From CAYNOZ01 sp964398955 (GTDB taxonomy: Archaea; Methanobacteriota_B; Thermococci; Thermococcales; CAYNOZ01), in the NCBI GenBank assembly GCA_964398955.1, contig CAYNOZ010000038.1, positions 1-14,068 of the forward strand: a stretch of 14,068 nt of DNA, given 5' to 3'. A model generated the notes under the pieces. That model was not told the DNA's origin and ran no database searches. It saw only the letters and a program-made list of their open reading frames with translations. The stretch's first letter is position 1, and each line of letters opens with the position of its first letter. Made by a program: the position numbers and the translations under genes. Positions 1 to 6,384 of this stretch are shown one piece after another.

Positions 1-1282
1 TTTCTTCTTTTCTGTAGATTTCTGTTTGCTGTGGTTGTGTTTGTGCTATTGGTTTGCCTTTCTTTAGTACTAGTTTTCTTGAAGCGTTTGTTCTTAATGT
101 GTTAAAGGCGTCTGGACTATTATAAACTACTATTGATCCTTTGTTTCCTTCTTTTATTCCGTATTTTTTAGTTTGGAATATTCTGGCGTTATTTTTGGTT
201 AGCATTTTCCAGAGGTCTGGGACATCATTGTATCCGCTCATATGGGCATAGTGGATTAAGATGTAGGCTGCGTCTAACATGTCTGCTTTTCCGTAGTGGT
301 ACCATGGGTCCATTACTGAGTCATGTCCTATTCCAACTGGTATTTCTGCTTCAAGTAGTTGATCTATTCTAGTATGGCCTCTTCTTCTTGGATAGTCATC
401 GTAACTTCCCATTAATACGGAGTTATCTGGTGGATTGGTAATAATATTTATGTTAGCTCTTTGTAGCATGCTAATTAACTTATCGGCGTATGAATTGTTG
501 TATGAATGCATTGCTGTTGTATGGCTTGCTGTTACTATTTCTTCTAATCCTCTTTTTATTGATTCGCTTGCTAGTACTTCGGTGAATCTGGATTGAGGAT
601 CGTCTGTTTCATCTATATGAATATCAATTATTCTATTATGTTTTTCTGCAAGGTTTAATGCGTATTTAACATCTTTTACTCCATCTTCTCTTGTATGTTC
701 ATTATGTGGGATACCACCAACAACATCTGCTCCCATCTCAACAGCCTCTCTGTGCAGATCCTCATTTTCTTCGCTTGTGAAGATTCCGTCTTGTGGGAAG
801 GCCACTACCTGCAGGTCAACAATGTCACTTATTTCATCTTTAAGTTCTATTAAAGCTTTTAAACCTGTTAAAGAATTTTGTGTGGAATCGGCATGTGTTC
901 TAATCTTGGTAACTCCATGAGAAGCATACCACTCAGCTGTTTTCGTAGCCCTTTTCTTTAACCCTTCTTTTGTGATATCCTTCTTTCGTTCACCCCATAT
1001 ATTAATTCCTTCAGCTAAAGTTCCTGAAGAATTCCACCTAGGTTCACCTGCAGTTAAAGTAGCATCCAAATGACAATGTGGTTCAATTAAAGTGGGACTA
1101 ACTAAACTACCTTCAGCATCAAACCTTTGATCCTCATCAAAATCCTGCAAATCTCCTTCACCAGCGTCTGCTACCCGATCAATAACACCATCCCTAATCT
1201 CGATATCGTGAATTTCATTTGATGAATTAGAATAATCCAAAATATTTGCATTATGTACAATAAAATCTTTTCCTGAATTCAT
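1..1282 (-). CDS. codA: Cytosine deaminase, partial (3' end beyond window)
   Basis: Metal-dependent amidohydrolase that deaminates cytosine to uracil and ammonia in the cytoplasm. I translated 427 codons with no stop before the window edge; E. coli CodA is 427 residues, so only a few C-terminal residues should be missing. Active-site residues fit E. coli CodA with a constant offset of +8: metal ligands H69 and H71 in EPHCHLD, Q164 in FPQDG, H222 and E225 in DIHIDE, H254 in TASHTTAMHS, and the metal-binding Asp D321 in GIGHDSVMDPW. The residue after D321 is Ser322 where E. coli has Asp314, a substrate-contact position. The ATG at 1280-1282 follows a GAGGTG ribosome site. The gene lies 52 bases after codB on the same strand, so the two are probably co-transcribed. 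Family is certain from near-continuous similarity; the exact pyrimidine substrate is inferred. Confidence 0.95.
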   Translation of the reverse strand, partial: MNSGKDFIVHNANILDYSNSSNEIHDIEIRDGVIDRVADAGEGDLQDFDEDQRFDAEGSLVSPTLIEPHCHLDATLTAGEPRWNSSGTLAEGINIWGERKKDITKEGLKKRATKTAEWYASHGVTKIRTHADSTQNSLTGLKALIELKDEISDIVDLQVVAFPQDGIFTSEENEDLHREAVEMGADVVGGIPHNEHTREDGVKDVKYALNLAEKHNRIIDIHIDETDDPQSRFTEVLASESIKRGLEEIVTASHTTAMHSYNNSYADKLISMLQRANINIITNPPDNSVLMGSYDDYPRRRGHTRIDQLLEAEIPVGIGHDSVMDPWYHYGKADMLDAAYILIHYAHMSGYNDVPDLWKMLTKNNARIFQTKKYGIKEGNKGSIVVYNSPDAFNTLRTNASRKLVLKKGKPIAQTQPQQTEIYRKEE

Positions 1283-1334
1283 AATTACACCTCAAAAAAT
1301 AATTAGAGAGAAAAATAAAATATTAATTAATTAT

Positions 1335-2735
1335 TTATTCTAAGAATCCTTCGATTTCAAGTTTTTCAGGTTCTTCTTTAACGTTATTAGTTGGTAGTAT
1401 GCCTGGTTTTTCTAATAGGTGATGTCCTACTATTTGTATTACTATAGCTACTATGATTCCGTTTAATGATGTAAGTCCAGGGAAGATTTGTGGTGCAGAT
1501 ACTCCTGGTATGAAATCTCCAGATGTTAGGACTGCTACTGCTGCTCCGATTATATATGATAGTATTGATAGCCATCTTACTTTTGCAAATTCTACATCTT
1601 TCATCTTTGGAATGTCCATGCGCCATATTAGTAAGAAGTCGGCTATTATGACTCCTCCTAGTGGGGGTACGTATTGTCCTAATATGTTTAGCCATGGTAA
1701 TAATAAGTTTCCTGCTCCTAGTAGTGTTAGGATTATTCCTACTGTTCCTCCTGCTAGTACGAATGGTCTTTTTCTATCGAAGTTGAAGGCTTCACTTCCT
1801 GCAACTCCGAATGCATATGCTGCATTGTCGTTTGTGGTCCATACATTAAGTGCTAAAGCTATTAAACCTATGAGTCCAAGTCCTTGTGCTGTTAGAACTG
1901 CGAATAGGTCTCCTCCAGTTTCAGGATATACTGATCCTCCAACTGCTCCACTTATGAATAAAAACCCGTTTCCTAAAAGAAAAGCTATCAGACCAGCCCA
2001 GAAACCGACCTTAGTTGTTTTAGCGAATCTAGCCCAGTTAGGAGCCTGAGATCCACCACTCGCAAATGTACCAACTACAATAGTAACAGCAGTACCGAAT
2101 GTCATCCCTCCACTACCTGAACTACTTAATAAGGCCCCGATTCCACCAACTTCTCCAATCGCGATGAAAATTGAGAGAACTCCAATAACTATTAGCGCTG
2201 GTACTGAGACTTTAGAAAGCTTTTCCATTCCACTGTACCCAAAGTATGCAGTTGAAAGGTGTAGAATACCCCAGACTAGTAACAATATTTCAATTCCTAA
2301 ACCTGAAATCCCGAAGAAATTTGCTGTAGGCAAAGCAATCATCGGTATAGTAACACCGAACCAACCTACCTGTGTTCCACCGAGTAGTAGGTCAGCCCAT
2401 TTAGCTCCAACTTTTCCAAATGTGTATCTTGAAAGCATGACAGTTGTTAAACCGGTTTTAGCCCCTATCCCACTTAAAATAGCAACATAAACTCCTAAGA
2501 TAACGAAACCTACGATCATTGCTGGTAACATGTTTCCGAATCCCATGGAGTTACCTACATTAGATCCGGCGTACATAGTTCCAACAAAGAATACGAAACC
2601 AAGTAGAACAGCGGAAATACTGAATAAGCCTTTTCTTTCTTCTTTTGGGACGTGATCAATTGGCCAATCTGGATCAGGTAATTCTTCTTTACCGAAGATG
2701 AATCTCCTCAAAGTAGAAGATCCAGAATCCGACAA
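1335..2735 (-). CDS. codB: Cytosine permease, NCS1 family
   Basis: Membrane transporter of the NCS1 nucleobase:cation symporter family, expected to import cytosine for the deaminase encoded just downstream. The 466-residue protein is almost entirely hydrophobic, with roughly 12 membrane segments after a hydrophilic N-terminal stretch of about 35 residues. CodB signature stretches are present: GAKTGLTT near residue 92, LLGGTQVGWFGV near residue 117, NVWTTNDNAAYA near residue 300, and PPLGGVIIAD near residue 360. These match E. coli CodB and are more specific than the general NCS1 pattern. The start is TTG (2733-2735), supported by AAGGTGATAAT directly upstream; the first internal ATG would fall inside the first membrane segment. 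The protein is longer than E. coli CodB (about 420) because of extra N- and C-terminal tails. Gene order codB-codA is the same as in E. coli. Confidence 0.93.
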   Translation of the reverse strand: MSDSGSSTLRRFIFGKEELPDPDWPIDHVPKEERKGLFSISAVLLGFVFFVGTMYAGSNVGNSMGFGNMLPAMIVGFVILGVYVAILSGIGAKTGLTTVMLSRYTFGKVGAKWADLLLGGTQVGWFGVTIPMIALPTANFFGISGLGIEILLLVWGILHLSTAYFGYSGMEKLSKVSVPALIVIGVLSIFIAIGEVGGIGALLSSSGSGGMTFGTAVTIVVGTFASGGSQAPNWARFAKTTKVGFWAGLIAFLLGNGFLFISGAVGGSVYPETGGDLFAVLTAQGLGLIGLIALALNVWTTNDNAAYAFGVAGSEAFNFDRKRPFVLAGGTVGIILTLLGAGNLLLPWLNILGQYVPPLGGVIIADFLLIWRMDIPKMKDVEFAKVRWLSILSYIIGAAVAVLTSGDFIPGVSAPQIFPGLTSLNGIIVAIVIQIVGHHLLEKPGILPTNNVKEEPEKLEIEGFLE

Positions 2736-2767
2736 ATTATCACCTTACTTAAACCAGTAAACATAAA

Positions 2768-2786
2768 ACTTTTATAAACTTTTCGT
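2768..2786 (-). promoter_or_regulatory. TATA box and BRE-like promoter of codBA
   Basis: On the minus strand the sequence reads CGAAAAG followed by TTTATAAA (core at 2771-2778), a good archaeal BRE plus TATA arrangement. The TATA centre is about 39 bases before the codB TTG, so transcription would start near 2748 and leave a short leader that still contains the GGTGA ribosome site. No equally good box is seen between codB and codA, which supports one operon. Confidence 0.6.
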
Positions 2787-3094
2787 TTCAATTAATCCAA
2801 AAAATTTACTAAATTACAAAAAATAAAAATAAATTTAAATTAAATTCAACTCGAAAAACTAACCACAGTTAAAATACCACTATGGACATATAATTTAACA
2901 TAAACTAAGGAAACGATCCAGGCTCTAAAATTTTATGATAATATCAATAAACTATCAAAATCTTCTTATTAATTAAAACAAGTGAAGTCAACATTTTCTC
3001 GTAAGAACCAATTTTTTAAACCATAAAAATTAAGTTACTAGAATTTCTCTTACTTTACTTAATTCAAAAGAAAAATATTAAAAGTAGGTCTCTT

Positions 3095-3125
3095 ATTAGT
3101 AAATATAATTCGAGTATTCGCTAAT
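3095..3125. promoter_or_regulatory. 11-bp-arm inverted repeat in upstream repeat copy 1
   Basis: Left arm ATTAGTAAATA, nine-base spacer, right arm TATTCGCTAAT. As RNA it would form 10 of 11 pairs, counting one G-U. It could be a dimeric regulator site or an RNA hairpin. It lies about 166 bases before the ATG of the truncated MEDS gene. The equivalent in copy 2 is at 3443-3473. Confidence 0.45.
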
Positions 3126-3151
3126 CTAACCAAGTAAGTTACTCATCATCT

Positions 3152-3172
3152 TTTAGTTTATAATTAACTAAA
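3152..3172. promoter_or_regulatory. Inverted repeat TTTAGTT/AACTAAA, copy 1
   Basis: Seven-base arms TTTAGTT and AACTAAA flank TATAATT. The 21-base unit is identical in the second copy at 3500-3520. The central TATAATT could also act as a TATA-like element. The function is inferred only from symmetry and conservation. Confidence 0.35.
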
Positions 3173-3222
3173 TTCAATCTCAGAACCTTTAAAATCCTGA
3201 TATAGTTTATTCAAAGTTCAAG

Positions 3223-3236
3223 TTTAATGATTAATG
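3223..3236 (+). promoter_or_regulatory. Shared kinase leader motif, copy 1
   Basis: TTTAATGATTAATG lies 56 bases before the truncated MEDS gene start. Close relatives occur before the MEDS kinase (3571) and the hybrid kinase (6323) at nearly the same distance, which suggests a common promoter or regulator site. Confidence 0.35.
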
Positions 3237-3291
3237 GTTTATTGGGTAAATAGGTAGTTTTAGTTTGACTTATTTGTGAGATGTTTGGAAA

Positions 3292-3326
3292 ATGATTGAT
3301 GATGTTCTTGAGTCTGGTTTATCGGA
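3292..3326 (+). CDS. MEDS-type sensor protein, only the first 11 codons before an assembly gap
   Basis: An ATG at 3292 opens MIDDVLESGLS and then meets the N run. It lines up with the start of the MEDS kinase at 3633 (MIVNDLEYDSSELGLG), and the preceding GTGAGATGTT leader is shared. MEDS proteins commonly begin this way, just before the GTHLC motif. Either a full paralogue is hidden in the gap, whose real size is unknown, or this is a truncated remnant of a duplication. The sequence shows only the 35 bases; everything after them is inference. Confidence 0.55.
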
Positions 3327-3336
3327 NNNNNNNNNN
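3327..3336. other. Assembly gap of 10 N
   Basis: Ten undetermined bases sit exactly where copy 1 of the repeat ends and copy 2 begins. A gap at a repeat junction suggests that the assembler could not resolve near-identical copies, so the number ten should not be read as a real length. Confidence 0.97.
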
Positions 3337-3442
3337 AACATTCTTTCGTAAGAACCAATTTTTTTAAATCATAAATAATAAAATTCCTAGAATTCCATTT
3401 TTTTACTTAATTCAAAAGAAAAATATTAAAAGTAGGTCTCTT

Positions 3443-3473
3443 ATTAATAAATATAATTAGACTATTTACTAAT
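3443..3473. promoter_or_regulatory. 11-bp-arm inverted repeat in upstream repeat copy 2
   Basis: Left arm ATTAATAAATA, nine-base spacer, right arm TATTTACTAAT; 10 of 11 positions pair. Compared with copy 1, both arms have changed but the number of paired positions is the same. It lies about 160 bases before the MEDS kinase start, nearly the same distance as in copy 1. Confidence 0.45.
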
Positions 3474-3499
3474 CTAACCAAGTAAGTTACCCATCATCT

Positions 3500-3520
3500 T
3501 TTAGTTTATAATTAACTAAA
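3500..3520. promoter_or_regulatory. Inverted repeat TTTAGTT/AACTAAA, copy 2
   Basis: Identical to the unit at 3152-3172, at an almost identical distance from the following start codon (about 113 bases here, 120 in copy 1). It is a candidate operator or promoter element for the MEDS kinase. Confidence 0.35.
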
Positions 3521-3570
3521 TTCAATCCAAGAACCTATAAAATCTTTATATGGTTCATATACAATCCAAG

Positions 3571-3594
3571 TTTAATGATTTAATGAATTGATAG
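3571..3594 (+). promoter_or_regulatory. Shared kinase leader motif, copy 2
   Basis: TTTAATGATTTAATG followed by AATTGAT. The TTTAATGAATTGAT part resembles TTTAATAAATTGAT in front of the hybrid kinase. It is about 48 bases before the ATG at 3633, so if TTTAAT acts as the TATA box the transcript would have a leader of roughly 20 bases. Confidence 0.35.
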
Positions 3595-3632
3595 GTAATT
3601 GTTGTTTAATTTTTTTGTGAGATGTTAGGAAA

Positions 3633-4607
3633 ATGATTGTTAATGATCTTGAGTATGATTCATCGGAGCTTGGTTTAGGTACTCATCTTTGCAGTATTTA
3701 TAGGAATAAAATAGAGCAGCTTTCTGCGTTATCTTCTTTTATGTCTCATGGAATTGAGAGAAATGAAAAGTGTTTATATATTTTTGATGATAATTCTAAG
3801 TCTGAGGTTATTGAAACTTTTAAGGATCTAGGATTTGATGTTGAAAGATTTATTGATTCTGGCCAATTTAGGTTTTTAACTAAGAGAGAGTCTTATCTTA
3901 AAGATGGAGATTTTCAGCCTGAAAAAATGATTGGGTTGCTCAAAGATTTTCAGAGAAAGGCTGAAGATGAGGGATTCGATGGTTTAAGGGTTTCAGGTGA
4001 AATGACTTGGTTCTTTAATGATATTAGCAGTGTAAATAGTTTGATGAAATATGAATCTATGCTTAATGAGTTCATTCCAGGTAGTAATACTGTTGTCTTG
4101 TGCCAATATAATGAGAATAGATTTCCTCCTGAGATTCTTGTTGATGTTCTTAGAACACATCCTAAGGTTCTTATTTATGATAAGTTACATGAAAATCCTT
4201 ATTTTATGCCTCCTAAGATTTTTGAAGCTGAGTTAAATGATGAAGTTACTAGTGACCATTATGAGTCAATGAAGAATAATATTATTGAACGTAGTAAACT
4301 ATTGAAAGAAAGGAATAAGGCTAGGAAGCGATTAAAAGAGAAAAATATTCGAATGGAAACTTTATTCGGTAATTTACCTGGTATTGCTTATCGTTGTTTG
4401 AATGATCGGGATTGGACTATGAAGTTTATGAGTGATGGTTGTAAGGAGTTAACTGGTTATCCGCCTGAGGATATTATTGATAATAGTAAGTTAGCTTATG
4501 CTGATTTGATCGTTCCTGAGGATCGAGAAGGGGTATGGGGGGAAATTCAAGCTTCTTTAAAGAATAAAGAATCTTTTAAATTGAATTATAGGATAAGAAC
4601 TAAGGAT
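3633..4607 (+). CDS. MEDS-PAS sensor protein, 5' part (to assembly gap)
   Basis: N-terminal 325 codons of a cytoplasmic signalling protein. Residues about 14-200 form a MEDS domain, the sensory module named from methanogens/methylotrophs and DcmR. Its features are GTHLCSIYRNKIEQ at the start, CLYIFDD, RVSGEMTWFF, and HPKVLIYDKLHENPYFMPP at the end. A charged coiled-coil linker (about 211-240) leads into a PAS domain from about residue 242 (LFGNLPGIAYRCLNDRDW) that is cut at NYRIRTKD by the N run. There are no membrane segments, so the signal is intracellular; MEDS domains are thought to bind small ligands, possibly hydrocarbon-derived, but the ligand is unknown. The ATG at 3633 is preceded by AGGA. 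The last codon before the gap is complete, and the reading frame very probably continues into 4708-6252 as one protein of about 850 residues. Confidence 0.9.
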
Positions 4608-4707
4608 NNNNNNNNNNNNNNNNNNNNNNNNNNNNNNNNNNNNNNNNNNNNNNNNNNNNNNNNNNNNNNNNNNNNNNNNNNNNNNNNNNNNNNNNNNNNN
4701 NNNNNNN
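4608..4707. other. Assembly gap of 100 N inside the MEDS kinase gene
   Basis: Exactly 100 N, the usual placeholder for a gap of unknown length. The frame before it (ending GAT) and after it (starting TCT) would join only if the true length is a multiple of three. The interrupted PAS domain lacks about 10-14 residues between RTKD and SPQFDEEGN when compared with normal PAS/PAC spacing, so the real gap may be only about 30-42 bases. Confidence 0.95.
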
Positions 4708-6252
4708 TCTCCTCAATTTGATGAAGAAGGAAATCTTTACAGAGTTATTACTACTTTTAAAGATATAACAGAAAGAAAAAAAGCTGAAGATAAATTCAGA
4801 TCATTATTTAACAATTCACCAGTAGCAGTATGGGAAGAAGATCATTCGGAACTAAAAAAATACTTAGAAACATTAAAGCAAGACAAAAACCTGGAAAAAT
4901 ACCTAGAAGGAAACACTGAAGAAATTAGAAAATGCCTCGATAAAATCAACTTTATAGATATTAATGATTATGGAGTAAACCATTATGAAGCCGATGATAA
5001 AGAAGAAATTTTCAATGATTTCCAAAAAACATTTACTGAAGAAGGTTTAAAAAATATTAAAGAAGAATTATTGGCTATTTCTAAAGGCAAGACCAGTTTC
5101 CAGATCAAAAAACCGTATAAAACATTAAAAGGAGATACTGGGCATGAAATTTTAGTGTATAGAGTACCTGAAGGATATCAAGATGACTTTTCTAGAGTTT
5201 ACACTATTGAAATGGATATTACTAAACGTAAGGAAATGGAGGAAATAAAAGATCAAGCTGAGGAAATGTATAAATCCATTTTTGATGCGTTAAATGAAGC
5301 AATATTCATACTGAAAAGCGGAACAGATTATGGAAAAATTTTAGAAGTTAATCCGGCTGCAACTAGAATATTTGGCTATCCTAGAGAAGAATTAATTGGA
5401 GAGAACATTTTGAGTCTTGTTGCAGAAGATGAAGAAAAATTGGGAGAACCCACAGAATCTAGTAGGGAATTTATTCAAAAAAAGGTTGATAAAGACGGTA
5501 ATAGTTTATGGTTAGAAGTTTCTGAAGTTCCATTCAATTATAGAGGAGAAAATACATATTTATCTATGCAAAAGAATATTACGGACGAAAGGAAAGCACA
5601 GGAAAGAAAGAACTTCCTCAATACCTTACTGAGGCAAGATTTAAGAAGTAAATTGCAATTGCTGATAGGTGAACTACAAATTCTTAAAGAAGATCTTAAT
5701 CCACCTCAAAAATTAGAGAAAAGACTAAATAATGCTCTATATCAATCTAAAAATGTTCAAGAAACATTACAAATTGCAGACGAATTAAAAGAGATAGAAG
5801 AAACAGAATGGAAAACAACAAAAAACACAGAAGAACTAATAGAGCAAGCAATCAACGAAAACTCAGATCTAATTAAACAAAAATCTATTGAAATAAGAAC
5901 TACCTTCTCTCAAGACTTATTACAAGTAGAAGGGGATTTTTCACTTCAAAAGCTGTTCAATAATCTGATAAAAATAAGATTAAAAAAAGAAGAAGCAAAT
6001 AAAATGAAAATAGAAACAAAAGTCCTTAAAGATGATAAAGCACAAATAAAAATACAAGACGATGGTAACAAAATAAATGATAGAATAAAAGAACTACTAA
6101 ACGGAGAAGCCTACACAGGAAAATCAAAAAGCGTAGGAGGGGCAAAATACTATATAATAAGAGAAATAGCAGAACACAACAACGCAAAAATTAGCATCAC
6201 CGAATCAAACCTAGGAGGGGCAAAATTCACAATAAAATTAAAAACAGTATAA
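4708..6252 (+). CDS. PAS-PAS-degenerate histidine kinase, 3' part of the MEDS kinase gene
   Basis: The frame is open from the gap to the stop at 6250-6252 (514 codons). Order: end of a PAS/PAC domain (FDEEGNLYR to DITERKKAE); a second PAS of the SPVAVWEEDHSE type common in methanogen kinases, with a long insert; a third PAS (IFDALNEAIFIL to NITDERK); then a HisKA- and HATPase-like end. The H box reads LLRQDLRSK, with Gln (codon 5635-5637) where active kinases have the phospho-accepting His. The N box reads LFNNLIKIRLKK, with Ile at the usual Mg-binding Asn. The G1 box keeps DDG but lacks the next Gly, and the G2 box (SKSVGGAKYY) has lost GxGLGL. The frame is intact, so this looks like a pseudokinase rather than a decaying gene. 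Its likely partner is the intact kinase 132 bases downstream. An internal TTG at 5071 is not a real start. Confidence 0.88.
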   Translation, partial: SPQFDEEGNLYRVITTFKDITERKKAEDKFRSLFNNSPVAVWEEDHSELKKYLETLKQDKNLEKYLEGNTEEIRKCLDKINFIDINDYGVNHYEADDKEEIFNDFQKTFTEEGLKNIKEELLAISKGKTSFQIKKPYKTLKGDTGHEILVYRVPEGYQDDFSRVYTIEMDITKRKEMEEIKDQAEEMYKSIFDALNEAIFILKSGTDYGKILEVNPAATRIFGYPREELIGENILSLVAEDEEKLGEPTESSREFIQKKVDKDGNSLWLEVSEVPFNYRGENTYLSMQKNITDERKAQERKNFLNTLLRQDLRSKLQLLIGELQILKEDLNPPQKLEKRLNNALYQSKNVQETLQIADELKEIEETEWKTTKNTEELIEQAINENSDLIKQKSIEIRTTFSQDLLQVEGDFSLQKLFNNLIKIRLKKEEANKMKIETKVLKDDKAQIKIQDDGNKINDRIKELLNGEAYTGKSKSVGGAKYYIIREIAEHNNAKISITESNLGGAKFTIKLKTV

Positions 6253-6322
6253 AAAACCAAAACAAACAGGAAAAAAATAAAAAATAATTGTATTAAATAA
6301 TGTATCTCAAAGAATAACTTAG

Positions 6323-6349
6323 TAATGATTAATGCTTTAATAAATTGAT
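6323..6349 (+). promoter_or_regulatory. Shared kinase leader motif before the hybrid kinase
   Basis: TAATGATTAATG followed by CTTTAATAAATTGAT. The first half matches the motif at 3223 and the second half matches the one at 3571. It is about 51 bases before the hybrid kinase start, the same distance as in the other two copies. The 132-base spacer and this element suggest that the hybrid kinase has its own promoter. Confidence 0.35.
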
Positions 6350-6384
6350 GATCTATAATCGTTTTTTCGGATTCAGAGGATATA

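Larger units (their letters stand above)
2736..3291. other. Intergenic region between divergent codBA and MEDS genes
   Basis: About 550 AT-rich bases without a convincing reading frame. The left part (2736-2790) carries the codBA promoter. From about 2990 onward the sequence is the first copy of a tandemly duplicated block that recurs after the N gap. I see no tRNA-like or CRISPR-like structure here. The stretch 2790-2985 shows nothing recognisable. Confidence 0.6.
2990..3326 (+). repeat. Tandem upstream repeat, copy 1
   Basis: Begins AACATTTTCTCGTAAG and runs into the first codons of a MEDS-type gene. It aligns nearly end to end with 3337-3667, starting with AACATTCTTTCGTAAG there. The best-conserved part, about 3058-3180 against 3409-3527, differs at only a handful of positions by eye. 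The similarity continues through GTGAGATGTT, the ATG and the first 11 codons, and stops only because copy 1 meets the N gap. Copy 2 begins exactly at the other side of that gap, so its true left limit is unknown. Confidence 0.9.
3337..3667 (+). repeat. Tandem upstream repeat, copy 2
   Basis: Second copy of the block at 2990-3326. It includes the non-coding sequence in front of the MEDS kinase and its first codons. Conservation is strongest in the middle of the non-coding part, including two inverted repeats; the stretch just before the gene (about 3535-3620) has diverged more. The high identity of non-coding sequence argues for a recent duplication, for selection on a regulatory element, or for both. 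Confidence 0.9.

Noticed and set aside
1453..2049. 198-codon plus-strand frame opposite codB
   Set aside because: Antisense shadow of a clear membrane transporter gene; its translation has no domain and odd composition. The frames at 1387-1695 and 2164-2490 are rejected for the same reason.
2990..3667. Tandem repeat considered as an insertion sequence or CRISPR
   Set aside because: There are only two copies, with no transposase, no terminal inverted repeats and no regular spacers. Alignment with gene starts shows that it is a duplicated gene upstream region.
4608..4721. Continuation of the MEDS frame through the N run to a stop at 4721
   Set aside because: The stop arises only because 100 N shifts the frame. 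The true coding frame resumes at 4708 in a different phase.
5071..5073. TTG as a gene start for the 3' kinase fragment
   Set aside because: The same frame is open back to 4708 and encodes PAS sequence, so this Leu is internal.
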